A stretch of DNA of 64,000 bases, taken from the NCBI GenBank assembly GCA_037447655.1, contig JBBHKE010001697.1:62001-126000 (forward strand), in the 5' to 3' direction. Both the position numbers and the translations under genes were made by a program. Below the pieces are notes generated by a model. The model saw only the letters and a program-made list of their open reading frames with translations, was not told where the DNA came from and made no database searches. The DNA comes from Zygnema cylindricum (taxonomy: Eukaryota > Streptophyta > Zygnematophyceae > Zygnematales > Zygnemataceae). This document shows positions 20,980 through 31,950 of this stretch, piece after piece; the stretch's first letter is position 1; the number at the start of each line of letters is the position of its first letter.

Positions 20980-23440
20980 TGGGAGAAACCTCTCTCCCCC
21001 ACTCTCTCCCTCTCTTTGCCCTTCTCTCCGCCCCTCTCTCTTTCTCTCTCTCTCTATGCCTCTCTCTCTTCCCCTCTCAGCCCCTCTCTGCCCCCCTCTC
21101 TACCTCAATCTCTACCTCCCTCTACAACTCCTTGCCGCACTCTCTTCCCCTTTTGTTCATCCCTCCCTTTGCCCCTCTCTTTGCCTATGCCTCTTCCCCT
21201 CTCTCTTCCCCTCTCTCTGCCCCTCTCTCTATCTCTCTACCTCTCTCTGTCCATCTTTCTCTGCCTCTCCCTCTGCCCCTCTCATTGCCCCCCTCCCTCT
21301 GCCCCTACCTCTGCCTCTCCCTATACCCCTCCCTCTGTCCCTCCTTTTGCCTCTCACTCTGCCTCTCCTTTTACCCCTCCCTCAGCCCCTCCCTCTGTTT
21401 CTCCCCCTCCCCCTCTCTCTTCCCTTCCCTCCACCCCTATTTTTTCCCCTCTCTTTGGGCGTATCTCTCACTCTCTCTCCCACTCTCTCTACCTATATAT
21501 CCAACCCATTCTCTGCCCCCTCTTCCCCTCTCTTTACCCCTCTCTCTCCCTCTCTTTGCCCTTCTCTTCGGCCCTCTCACTTCATCTCTCTCTAGCTCTC
21601 TCACTGCCCCTCTCTTTGCCCCTCTCTCTGCCCCTCCCTATACCCCTCCTTCTTCCTCTCCGTTTGCCCCTCCCTTTGCACCCCTCTCTAGCCCTCCTTC
21701 TGCCCCTCACCCTTGCCCCCCCTTTGCCCCTCACCCTTCCCCTCTCTCTGACCCTCTCTCTTCCACTCTTTGCCCCTCTCTCTCCCTCTCTTTTGCACCT
21801 TTCTCTACCCCTCTAACCCCCTCTCTTTCTAACTCTCTCTTCCTCTCCCTCCCTCGCTACCAATCTCTTTGCACCTCTCTTTGCCACTCTCTTTTCACTT
21901 CCCTCTGCCCCTCCTTGTGCCTCGTTCTTTTCCCTTCCCTTTGCCCCTATCTCTTCACCTCTATCTACCCATCTCTCTCCCTCTCTATGCCTCTCCCACT
22001 GCCCCTCTCTCCGCCACATACTCTCCCCCACTCTCTCGCTCTCTCTTTCTCCCCCCTCCCTTTCGCGTTGCCTCTCTCACTGCACCTCTCTTTGCCCCTC
22101 CCTCTTCCTCTCTGTGCCCCTCTCTTTCACTCTCTCCCCACCTCTCTCACTGCGCCTCTGGCAACCCGTCTCTATGCTCCTCTCTCTCCCTCTCTCTCTA
22201 CCTCTCTCACTACCCCACTCTCTCCCTCTCTCTTTGGCCCCCTCTCTTCCCCTCCAGCCCCTCTTCCCCTCTAAGTGCCCCTCTCTCTCCCTCTCTCTCT
22301 ACCACTCAGTACCCCTTTTTCTTTTCGCCTCTCTTCCCCTCTCTATACCCCTCCATCTGCCCCTCTCTCAGTCCCTCCCTCTGTCCCTATCTTTTTTGCT
22401 CTCTGCCCCTCTCTCCCCCTCTATCTTTGCCTCTCTCACTGCCCCTCCCTCAACCCCTCTCCCTTTCCCTCTTCCCTCCTCTCTCTCCCTATCCCTGCCC
22501 CTCTGTCTCCCCCTCCCTCTGCCTCTCTAATTGCTCCTCTCTCTCCCTCTGCCTCTCTAATTGCTCCTCTCTCGGCCCCTTCCTCTGCCCCTCTCTCTTC
22601 CCCTCTTTCTGCACCCCTCCTCCCTCTTTGCGCCCCTCTCTCTCTCTTTTTTCTGCCTCTCTCCCTAGCCCTCCCTCTGCCTCTATCTCTTCCTACCTCT
22701 TTGCCTCTCTCTCTCTCCCTCTCTGCCCCTCTCTCTCCCTCTCTCTACCCCTCTTGCTCCCTCTCTCTCCGCCTCTCTCACTGCCACTCTGTCTGCCTCT
22801 CTTTCTGCCTCCCTTGCTTCCCTTCCCTCTACCCTTCCCTCTATCCCTTCCTCTTCCCCTCCTTTTGCCCCTCTCACCTCCCCTCTCTCTACTCCTCTCT
22901 CTCCCTCTCTACCCCCCTCTCTCCCTCTCTCTACCCCTCATTCTCCCTCTTTTTGCCCCTATCTCCCTCTCTTGCTGCCTCTCTCATTGCCCCTCTCTAT
23001 GCTTTTTTTAACCTTCTCTTCCCCTCTCTCTACCTCTCCCATTGCCCCTCCCTCTGTCTCTGCACCTCTTTCTTCCCCTCTCTCTGCCCCACTCTCCCCC
23101 TCTATCGACCCCTCCCTCTGCCCCTCTCTTCCCCTCTCTCTCCCCTGTCTCTTACCCTCTCTCTCCCCTCTCTCTTCCCCTCTCTCTCCCCTCTCTCTTC
23201 CCCTCTCTCCCCTCTCTCTCCCTCTCTTTGTCCATCTCTCTCCCTCTCTTCTCCCCCTCCCTCTCCCTCTCTCTCTGCCCCTCCCTCTTCCTCTCTCTAC
23301 CCTGCTCTCTCACACTCTCCTTGCCTCTCTCACTGGCCCTCTCTCTGCCCCTCTCTCTGCCTCTCTCACTACCTCTCTCTCTTCTGCCCCTCTCTCTGCC
23401 CCCCTCTTTTCTCTCCCTCTACCCCTCCCTCTGTCCATGA
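20980..23440. repeat. 2.4-kb polypyrimidine low-complexity tract
   Basis: Consists of CTCTCTCTGCCCCTCTCT-like units with very few A residues and almost no stop triplets on the plus strand. All three plus frames therefore stay open for hundreds of codons. The overlapping, leucine/serine/proline-only translations show that these frames are not genes. Confidence 0.9.
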
Positions 23441-23482
23441 CCGATTGGCCATCTTGCAGTTTCTTCGCAATATTCGTTCACT

Positions 23483-23592
23483 ACACCGCAAATCGTAATT
23501 AGAGTAAGTATAATTTTATATTTTATTAATTATATATTAAAACGTAGAGAGTATTAATTATAATTAATTTTAACGCTAATTGTGATTCGTTA
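23483..23592. mobile_element. Short, degenerate Tc1/mariner-like MITE
   Basis: Starts CACCGCAAATCG after TA, and the far end reads AACGCTAATTGTGATTCG, the degenerate inverted terminus of the same family. The interior is AT-rich and much shorter than in the 200-bp copies. Confidence 0.45.
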
Positions 23593-23807
23593 ACTAGGAG
23601 GCCATTTCCTTTTACCTCTTGGTGAAGAAGAGGTTTTTTTTTTCTCAAAAGACTGCCCAAGTCACCGACGACTTTTTTTAACATTTCCTTCTTCTTCTCA
23701 TTTTGAGTTTGGGTGCTTTTATTTTCCTTGCCTTTTTTTTGTGTTCCTGTCACTTCTTTGTTTTTATCGCCTTGTAGTCTTTCAGTTTTGGCCGTGCCAC
23801 CCGATTT
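23593..23807. other. Unassigned interval left of copia A
   Basis: T-rich with one short minus-strand open frame of lysine-rich composition. No recognised content. Confidence 0.4.
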
Positions 23808-24565
23808 TGTTGATCTACAACCACCAGTGCAGGTGGATGAGCAGCAGTAGTAGTGGATGTAGACATGATACACTCTCAGAAGCTATCAAGAATCCTCCAA
23901 ACAACTGTTCTTAAGTGCTCACCAATCCTTATACAAGCATCCAAACCTCACAAAACTCTATCAGAATATAGAGTAGCATAAACACTGACAACTCCCAAAG
24001 TTTTAGCATAATTCACTCAACAACACTTAAGATATAATACTTAGAAGTTTCCCAAAAACTGTTTGCAGTTTTACTACTTGGAAGTCTGGATACATAATAT
24101 GTTCTAAGTCCTAAGTCTTATACTTGTGTTGAACTGGCAACACCAGTGTACTTGAGAGGTACATCAAACCACCAAGCTACCACTAATCTGTCAAGCTACC
24201 ACTGAGCTATCACTAAGCTACCACTGAGCTATCACTAAGCTACCACTGAGTTACCCACTAAGTTGACTAGAATCGTATCTATCGCAGTTGCTCTATCCTG
24301 TACATAATCACATTAAGAATATCAGACGCTACGTTGTCCGTACGGACTATATCAAATATAATCGTGGTTGTGTTGTCCTGTCTGTGTTGCAACTTTGCTA
24401 CTGTGCTGCTATGCAGTTGCGATGCTCTCCTGCTCCGCTGCTGCGCTGCTATGCTGTATAGCAGCTGCGCTGCTCTATCTGCTCTGCTGTATAGCAGCTG
24501 CACTTCTCTGTCTGTATAGCAGCTGCGCTGCTCTGAGACTGAGAGCTTTCCAAAAAATGACAACA
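23808..24565 (-). repeat. 3' LTR of copia A (758 bp)
   Basis: Nearly the same as 28814-29639. It includes the gag start codon and the following 56 bases at its end. Internal features are repeats of AAGCTACCACTGAGCTATCA (24170-24255) and a CTGCTATGCTGTATAGCAG-rich stretch (24400-24540). Confidence 0.85.
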
Positions 24566-24725
24566 CTCCGTTAAAGCTTTAGACTCAGTATACTGGCGCG
24601 GCTGCGGTGATAAACTAGCACAGCATCGCAGCATAGCAATAAAGCGATTAGCAAGTCACCCAGTCCCACTACATCTCAATGGTGGATTTATTGCAGAGTG
24701 GCAGTATAGCATTGGAGCAATTCAA
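24566..24725 (-). promoter_or_regulatory. 3' untranslated segment and polypurine end of copia A
   Basis: Lies between the pol stop and the 3' LTR. The last bases before the LTR read TTTAACGGAG in element orientation, a weak polypurine tract. Copia B has ATAGGTGAG in the same place. Confidence 0.5.
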
Positions 24726-26510
24726 CTATTCACTTAATCCCACTGCGTCCCTACAATACTTCAGATTAGGAGCAGGAAGGGCTTTAGTGAGCATATCAGC
24801 AATCATTTTTCCATGTGGCAAATAACATAAATTAATCACTCTAGAGAACACTTTTTCTCTTACAAAGTGTAATCGTACATCCATGTGGTTGCTTTTGAAG
24901 TGATGACTTGGGTTAGAAGCAATGGCAATGGCAGCCTGGTTATCACACCAGATCACCTGTGGACCAACTTGCATGTATCCTAGTTCTTCTAACATGGATT
25001 TTACCCATAAGAGTTCTATGAGGGTCGAGCTTGCTGCCATATATTCTGACTCCATTGTCGACTGTGCTGTAACCTTTTGAAGTTTTCTGCTCCAGCAGCA
25101 AGTACCGTTCTGAACTTGTAGAACGAATCACGTGGTGGATTTCTGGCTTGGCATGTCGCCATAGCTTGCATCACTCCATGTTTGCAGCTTGACTTCTCCT
25201 CCGCCAGAGTGAGTTTGAGATCTTTAGTTCCTGCCAAATATCTTAAGACTCTCCTTGCTGCATCAAGATCAGATTTTCTTGGATTTTCTAGACTTCGCTT
25301 AGTTCCCCGACTGCTGCTGCAATGTCAGGACGGGTACAGTTCATGAAATATATTAAGCTCCCACTATCTGTCTATAAGGTATTATTGTCATAGGATCATT
25401 CTCCCCTGACTCTAAATACTCGCTAACAATGACACCTGGTTCTATCTCTTCTCCCTCTAACTTCTGCCGAAACTCCATTGGAGTTAAACATCCTTTTGCC
25501 CCCCGCATTCCGTACTCATCTAACATGTTTCCAATAACATCTTTTTGAGTCAATTTTATTATTTTCTTAGTTTTGTCCCTCTCTACCTAGATACCCAAAA
25601 TATATTTTGCCTCTACGAGGTCTTTCATCTCGAACCGTGGGTTTAGAGCAGTTTTGATTTTGTTAATTTCAGCCATTAATTTGCTAATTAATAGCAAATC
25701 ATCTAGATATACTGCTATATACACTATCCCATTTTCACCCTTTAGAACGTAGACAGAGTGATCAGAACTTATCGTTTGAAATCCTAGGCTAGTCAAGAAT
25801 TCATCAAGCTTTAGATTCCACTTTCTGGGGGCCTGTTTTAGGCCGTTCAAAGATTTTAGCAACTTGCATACTAAGTGCTCTTTTCCTGGTTCCACATACT
25901 TTTCACGCTGCTCTATATAAATGGTCTCTTCTAGTTCTCCGTGCAAAAAGGCCGTCTTTACATCCATCTGATGAATTTCCATATCTTCTATAGCAGCTAT
26001 GGACAGCAAATTTCTAACAGTTGGTAATCTTACAACCGAAGAAAATGTTTCTTCAAAATCGATTCCTTCCTTTTGATTATACCCCTTTGCCACAAGTCTG
26101 GCCTTATAGCGTTCAATGGTGTTATCGGGATTGAACTTCACCTTGAATACCCATTTGCTGCCGATCACATTTCGGTCTGGAGGAAGGTCCACAAGCTCCT
26201 ATGTTTGAGCCTCCATGATGGACTTCATTTCGTCGTTTGCTGCCTCGATCCAGTGATTTCGTTCTGGTGATGAGAAGGCCTCATGAATGGTCAAAGGCTC
26301 CCCTGAGGCTGCTGAGTAGGCAAAGTGAGAGCTTGCTTGCAGGCGGCTGCTTGATCTTTTTCCCCTCGGAAATTTTGAGGTAGAGATCGTCAAATGCCGT
26401 GCATTGCGCTGGTTACGCTGGTTGCGATTTGTGTGTACTGATTGTTGTTGGTCTGTTTGGACCCAAAGTTGTTGATGAACTTGGATAGAGTTTGACTCCG
26501 GAGTCACCAC
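24726..26510 (-). pseudogene. Copia A reverse transcriptase and RNase H
   Basis: RT begins at EAFSSPERNHWIEAANDEMK (about 26270). It continues through GSKWVFKVKFNPDNTIERYKA (about 26130), AFLHGELEETIY (about 25940) and LNGLKQAPRKWNLKLDEFL. The catalytic YLDDLL is at about 25700, followed by RFEMKDLVEAKYILGI. RNase H follows: MESEYMAASSTLIELLWVK (25055) and CDNQAAIAIASNP with KSNHMDVRLHF (24860-24950). Frame breaks lie near 26195 (a TAG in place of the W of TWELVDL), 25590 and 25350. The stop at 24726 ends the polyprotein normally (DAVGLSE). The catalytic residues survive but the frame does not. Confidence 0.85.
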
Positions 26511-27873
26511 CGGAGTTTGTGGAATCTACGGGACAATTTCCTGCACGCAATCTAAAATGACATATTCTTGTACCTTTTGTTGCTTTTGGTGCTCTGTCAT
26601 TTGAAATAAATCTAAGGAGTCTAGTTCATCTCTAACAATGATGTTCTTTGCTACAACTATTTTGTGCCTCTCAAACAAAAAGACTCTATAACCTTTTGAG
26701 TGATCATCATATCATAACATAATACCCAGTAATCCCTTCGGTTCCATTTTCCATCTATTTGTAGACGTATCCAATATAAAGCATTGACTACCAAAGACTT
26801 TGAAATGGCTAACATCTGGTTTGCTACCTGTCCATATCTCTTAAGATGTAGTTTCTACCGATCTTGATCGTATCCTATTCTTAATATAAACTGCACAATT
26901 TAGAGCCTCATCCCAGAATTTCGGATCCACATTTTTATGTGCGAGCATTGACCTAGAGCTCTCCGTGAGAGTTCTATTCTGTCTCTCCGACACCCCATTT
27001 TGTTCCATTGAATATAGAACAGTCAATAGATGACTAATGCCTTCCTCGAGTAAAAAGGTTTCAAATTCCTTCGATGTATATTCACTGCCATTGTCCGATC
27101 TGAGCTGCAAAATAGGTAAATTATGAAGGCCCAAGCTTTATAGTGTTTGAAGTGACCAAACACTTCACTCTTTCCTTCATGAAGTAAACTTTTGTAAACC
27201 TGGAGAAATCATCTGTGAAGGTGACTATATATTTCATCCCCCCGGCAGATGGAACCTTCGCAGGACCAAAGACATCCGAATGAATTTGTTGTAAAAGTTT
27301 CGTTGACCGATGCTCAAACTCTTTAGGAAATGGCAATCTGTGGATTTTTCCTAAACCGCAACCATCACAAGTTTTGACCGGCTCATCTGTGATTGATACA
27401 CCCTCTATTTTTCCAGCAAAGACCATTTTCTTCAAACTATCATAGTTTACATGGCCTAATCTTTTATGCCACAACTCATCTGAGTGCAAAGTACGAAAGA
27501 ACAGAACATCATTCTCCTTGATATTAGCCATATCCATGCGATACATCTTACTACTATCTTTAGTACCTGTAACCGCAACCTTGCCATTTTTGCTAACAAC
27601 TTGCCGACCATTTTTCAAATTAACCTCAAAGCCTTTACTCTCTACCAACGACGTAGAAAACATATTTTTCTTAAAATCAGGCACAAATAAGACATTGTGA
27701 AGAGTCCTTTCAATTGCTTTTCCTTCTACATCAACTAGTAAGGACACATCACCCACAGCACGTGTCTCGACACTCATTCCACAAGCATAATAAATATTTT
27801 TCTCCGGCGTTGATTTGAGATTTTTGAAGATGGCCTTGTTCCAACACATGTGGGCTGATGCTCCTGTATCCAT
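26511..27873 (-). pseudogene. Copia A protease, GAG-pre-integrase and integrase
   Basis: The protease active site IMDTGASAHMCW starts at 27873, just after an in-frame TAG. GAG-pre-integrase follows: WHKRLGHVNYDSLKKM (about 27460) and CDGCGLGKIHRLPFP (about 27350), the H-H-C-C zinc ligands. The integrase core has IHSDVFGP (first D, about 27280), LRSDNGSEYTSKEF (second D, about 27090) and NGVSERQNRT (catalytic E, about 26980). A frameshift falls near 27130 and stops near 26840 and 26720. The C-terminal block (GYRVFLFERHKIVVAKN) is readable at 26660-26700. Confidence 0.85.
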
Positions 27874-28026
27874 TATCTATCCGGGGTCCTTCGCACCCTC
27901 CATTGCAGCCGCCATAGCGAGTAGATCCGTATCGACCTCCGTAGAAACTGTGAAAGTCTCGTCTTGGAGAGACGAAGAAGCTGAAAACAGTGCATTTCCA
28001 CGAGGTGTAGGCCTCGTGAAGCTTTT

Positions 28027-28872
28027 TTAAAACTGACTTTGTTGCCATCCCGGCCTGTATAAACCTGTATACTTAGCTTGTTTAAGTTTAGGACAAAATT
28101 TGTATCCATGACCTCTCTCACTACAATAAAAACATGCATTGTTTGATTGTCTATTTCCACCCTGATTAAATTGTCTGAACTGGTTAAACTGATAACGTTG
28201 ATGATTAAATTGACCTTTCCTCCCAAAGTCTGAATTAAAAGCATCTATTTGCTCAACATTGAGAATATTAGATGTAGCTTCCTCTTTTAGTAAAATATTG
28301 ATGGCTAACTGTAAAGTCCAGCTAGCTTTATCTTTTTGTTTGAGCATGTCACATGCTCCTTTCATACTACGAGGGAGACCCCTCAAGAGCAATGCTGCCT
28401 GTTGAAAAGGAGAAAACACCCCACTTGCACAAGGATGTGCATCTACAAGGATACGAAATTTGTTAGAATATTCAGCCATTGTATCGCCAGTATACTTATA
28501 GTCCCAAATTTTTCCAGCCACTAGAAGCTCTTCCAGGACATTGGCCTTTTCATAATCACTTTTAAGTGATTTCCAGATATCAATTGTTTTTTTCATTTTT
28601 ATCCGAGACATAGCTAAGTCTTCAGATATACAAAATTTCAGAATAGATCGAGCTTGCGTATTTTTCTTAGACCATGACGGATCAGATTCATCCAGCGAAC
28701 CATCCTTTATATCTAAAAGATTGACATTCTCAAAATGTGTCTCCACTATATCCGCCGAGTAAACATACTTATCCCCGGAAAAGATAGGAATTCTTGATGA
28801 TAGGCCCATAACCTGTTGATCTACAACCACCGGTGCAGGTGGAGGAGAAGCAATAGTAGTAGATGTAGACAT
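28027..28872 (-). CDS. Copia A Gag (281 residues to first stop), start inside the LTR
   Basis: Structural nucleocapsid protein of the retrotransposon. The ATG at 28872 lies within the 5' LTR, 59 bases before its end. The frame then runs through the primer-binding site, translated as QQVMGLSSR. A copia-type Gag core follows (RIPIFSGDKYVYSADIVE, LVAGKIWDYKYTGDTMAEYSNKF), then a Q/F/N-rich spacer and a CCHC zinc knuckle CFYCSERGHGYKFC (about 28090-28135) with canonical C-X2-C-X4-H-X4-C spacing. The TAA at 28027 replaces a sense codon of copia B (CAT), and the same frame reads on towards the protease, so Gag-Pol was originally one frame. The ATG is chosen because it is conserved in copia B and lacks an upstream in-frame alternative in the body. 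Confidence 0.8.
   Translation of the reverse strand: MSTSTTIASPPPAPVVVDQQVMGLSSRIPIFSGDKYVYSADIVETHFENVNLLDIKDGSLDESDPSWSKKNTQARSILKFCISEDLAMSRIKMKKTIDIWKSLKSDYEKANVLEELLVAGKIWDYKYTGDTMAEYSNKFRILVDAHPCASGVFSPFQQAALLLRGLPRSMKGACDMLKQKDKASWTLQLAINILLKEEATSNILNVEQIDAFNSDFGRKGQFNHQRYQFNQFRQFNQGGNRQSNNACFYCSERGHGYKFCPKLKQAKYTGLYRPGWQQSQF
28796..28813 (-). promoter_or_regulatory. Primer-binding site of copia A (initiator-tRNA anticodon region)
   Basis: Directly after the LTR the minus strand reads GGTTATGGGCCTATCATC. GGTTATGGGCC is the exact complement of the conserved anticodon stem-loop GGCCCATAACC of eukaryotic initiator Met-tRNA. This is the half-tRNA priming site described for Drosophila copia. 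It is also coding sequence here. Confidence 0.8.
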
Positions 28873-29639
28873 GATACACTCTCAGAAGCTATCAAGGATC
28901 TTACCAAACAACTGTTCTTAAGTGCTCACCAATTCTTATAGAAGCATCCAAACCTCACAAAACTCTATCAGAATATAGAGTAGCATAAACACTGACAACT
29001 CCCAAAGTTTTAGCACAATTGACTCGACAACACTCAAGATATAATGCTCAGAAGTTTCCCAAAAACTGTTTGCAGTTTTACTACTTGGAAGTCTGGTTAC
29101 ATAATATGTTCTAAGTCCTAAGTCTTATACTTGTGTTGAACTGGCAACACCAGTGTACTCGAGAGGTACACCAAACCACCAAGCTACCACTAATCTGTCA
29201 AGCTACCACTGAGCTATCACTAAGCTACCACTGAGCTATCACTAAGCTACCACTGAGTTACCCACTAAGTTGACTAGAATCGTATCTATCGCAGTTTCTC
29301 TATCCTGTATAGAATCACATTAAGAATATCAGACCCTGCGTTGTCCGTACGACCTATATCAAATATAATCGTGGTTGCGTTGTCCTGTCTATGTTGCAGC
29401 TTCGCTGCTGTGTTGCTCTGCTGCTGCGCTGCTCTGCTGTATAGCACCTGCGCTCTGTCTGCTCTGCTGTATTGTCTGCTCTGCTGTATAGCAGCGCATA
29501 TGCTGTATAGAAGCGCATATATAGCAGCGCAGCATATGCTGTATAGCAGCGCATATATAGCAGCTGCGCTGCTCTGTCAGTATAGTAGTATAGTAGCTGC
29601 GCTGCTCTGAGACTGAAAGCTTTCCAAAAAAAGACAACA
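28814..29639 (-). repeat. 5' LTR of copia A (826 bp)
   Basis: The homologous 3' LTR is 68 bases shorter, mainly because this copy has an expanded GCAGCGCATATGCTGTATA block at 29480-29560. It starts TGTTGTCTTTTTTTGG and ends GTAGATCAACA. It carries the same AAGCTACCACTGAGCTATCA tandem units (29180-29265). Confidence 0.85.
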
Positions 29640-31347
29640 CTTTTGTACCCCCAGACTTAGATGGTTTACCATCGCGCTTTTTAATTTATTCTGTTGTCCC
29701 GTTTTTTCTTCTTGAATAGAGGTAAATATATCCATAATGAAGTACTTTCAAATTTCCTATTTGCATTTTTGTTCGTGATGTCTTCGTGGGATTCTTGGGT
29801 AAGCGGCCAATTTGTGGAATTTGAATTTTTTATGGAACTTAAAATTTGGAGTCTTTGAATTGCAAAACAATTGTTTGTACAACTTTTGGAAAAAAAAAAA
29901 CCGGAGTTAAAGTGAGAGTGAATGTTCAAAAAGTTTTGGATTTGTGCGAGGTCTATGGTAACCCATATATATGTTATTATTCCATATATATATAGTATTA
30001 ATGTATAATTATAACTTAATTTATCATATAGGTAGTGTAACATGTTAAGATATACTCATTACTGTAAGTATGAGTGTGTATTAACATGTATGATGTATTT
30101 ATATAATATGTAATAATACTATGAATATATTATTTATGAAAGTTACAAAGAGAGGATTGATATTTGCATTGATACTCTGACATTTGCATTGATACCCTGA
30201 CATTTGCATTGGAATGTTTGCTACTTTTGGGTGTTTTTTTTTTTTTAAAGTTTATTTCTTGTCGAGGTTGTTTTTCAAAAGCTCGGTAAGATTTATTCTA
30301 ATTCTCTAAAAAATTGACATGGCAATTTATAAAGAAATAAAGAAAGAATAAACTAAAGAAAGAAGAAAAAAAAAGAGAGTTGAAAGGAGGAGGTTTTGTA
30401 TGTCATTGGATTCTCAATACTGTCAAACAATTTTCTAATTGGGATAAAATTTTGAATTTAAGGGAGTGAGATTGTTTAATATGGACATTATTCAATTACA
30501 ATAATTATTTATTTATTTATTTGGGAAGGCAGAGTTGGAATGGTTACTTCGTAATTAACATCAAGTAGATTCCCCTTTTCTTTTCCCTTTATTTTTGTAA
30601 TTGTAGAACCAAGATTCTACTATTTTTCTTAAAATTGAAGAATAATTAAGTTAACATATGTAAAGATATAAATATATATATATATATATATTTTTTTTTT
30701 CAGTTTTACGCTTTTTGTACACAAATAGTTTTACCATCACAACTAAAAAACCCTAAAAAACCCTCAATAAAGCCTTTACACTAACATATAGCGTGAATAG
30801 AAAAAACCTTTTAGAAGGAAAACCTCAATGCCAAAAGACGTGACCTCTCCCTTTCCCTCTCCCTCTCCAGCATCAAAGTGCAAAAGGTAAAAAATAGTTA
30901 TCTCCATCACTATATAATGTATGCAGATCAATAAAAAAAACTAGTTAACTACAAATAGTTGATGACCCTCAAAAATAAAAAGACCAAATATTTGGAAGGA
31001 CAAAAAAATGCAACAAACCTTTTATTAGGGTTTTTTAGGGTGTTTATTTTTGAAGCACAAAAGCACAAGTGGCGTTAAACAACAATAAAAGCCTAAAAAA
31101 AGGGAAAACAAATGAAAAAAAAAACAAAACAAAAACAAGTAAAGCAGAAAGAAAAACAAAAACCAAAACTGTACAGCGAAAAAAAAAAGTACAAAAGAAA
31201 CTTATCGGAAACGAAGTGAAAACTTTTAGAGAACTGTTAGTGGTCGGTGAAACGGAGAACTAATTAAATAATTTTTTTATCAAAGGAAACGCCCACCAAT
31301 CTCCTTCGAAAGTCGCCCACAAAACCTTTATTAATAAGATTTTTATC
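29640..31347. other. No gene seen; AT-rich interval right of copia A
   Basis: Contains a triple repeat of about 21 bases (TTTGCATTGATACCCTGACA-like, 30158-30215), (TA)n at about 30667-30690, AAACCCTAAAAAACCCT stretches near 30740, and an adenine-rich, lysine-coding frame at 31069-31263 with no recognisable motif. Confidence 0.5.
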
Positions 31348-31575
31348 ATGTCTCCCTCTCCCCATTCCTCTCCCTCTCCCCATTCCTCTCTCCATCTCTC
31401 TCCTCCTTCCCCTCCCCCTCTCCCTTCTCCTAGCTTCCCTCCCTACCCCCCACCATTCCCTCCCCTTTCCCCTCCCTCCCTACCCCCCTCCATTCCCTCC
31501 CCTTTCCCCTCCCTCCCTACCTTCCTCCATTCGTCCTCCCTCTCTCCTTCCATCCCCTCCCTCCCTCCCTCCTTT
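31348..31575. repeat. CCCTCC/CCATTCCCTCCCCTTT minisatellite
   Basis: Pyrimidine-rich. Within it a longer unit (TACCCCCCTCCATTCCCTCC-like, about 46 bases) is repeated two to three times at 31440-31530. Confidence 0.8.
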
Positions 31576-31950
31576 AAATTTTGTCACAAATTAACTCAAA
31601 CACACAAAAATCCTGTTTTGTCTTATTTTTCCGTATTCGTGACTGGTTATTATTATTTTTTTATTATTTCTTCTTCCAAACGTTTTTCAGTTGTCCTTAC
31701 TTCGTATTTGACAACCTTTTTATTCCACGAAAAAAGGAAAAATTCACTATCTAAAAAACTAATACCGACAATATTTATTATTCAGCAATAATTACTCTAC
31801 ACTTATAAATAACTCTAATAATAATAACTCCACACTAATAAAAACTATTTACCAATAAAAACTCTTCACCAATAACAACCCTTCATTAATACAAACTGTG
31901 GACGTTAGCAATAGTCTTCACACTAATTACCAACCGTAAACAATAAAGAT
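31576..31950. other. AT-rich 3' flank of the glycosyltransferase-like gene
   Basis: Contains irregular AACTCTNCACNAATAA repeats (31790-31910). No gene recognised. Confidence 0.4.

Larger units (their letters stand above)
23808..29639 (-). mobile_element. Copia A: near full-length Ty1/copia retrotransposon (5.8 kb)
   Basis: Runs right to left: 5' LTR 29639-28814, primer site, gag, protease, integrase, RT, RNase H, then 3' LTR 24565-23808. The order with integrase before RT is diagnostic of Ty1/copia. LTRs begin TGTTGTC and end GATCAACA. The flanking pentamers GATTT (23803-23807) and CTTTT (29640-29644) agree at only three positions, so the target duplication is eroded or uncertain. Several stops and frameshifts in pol make it non-autonomous. 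Confidence 0.85.

Noticed and set aside
20924-23502. Very long plus-strand open frames (up to 435 codons)
   Set aside because: All three frames are open at once in a CT-only tract and translate to L/S/P only; compositional artefact.
23803-29644. Exact target duplication for copia A
   Set aside because: GATTT and CTTTT match at only three of five positions, so I do not claim one.
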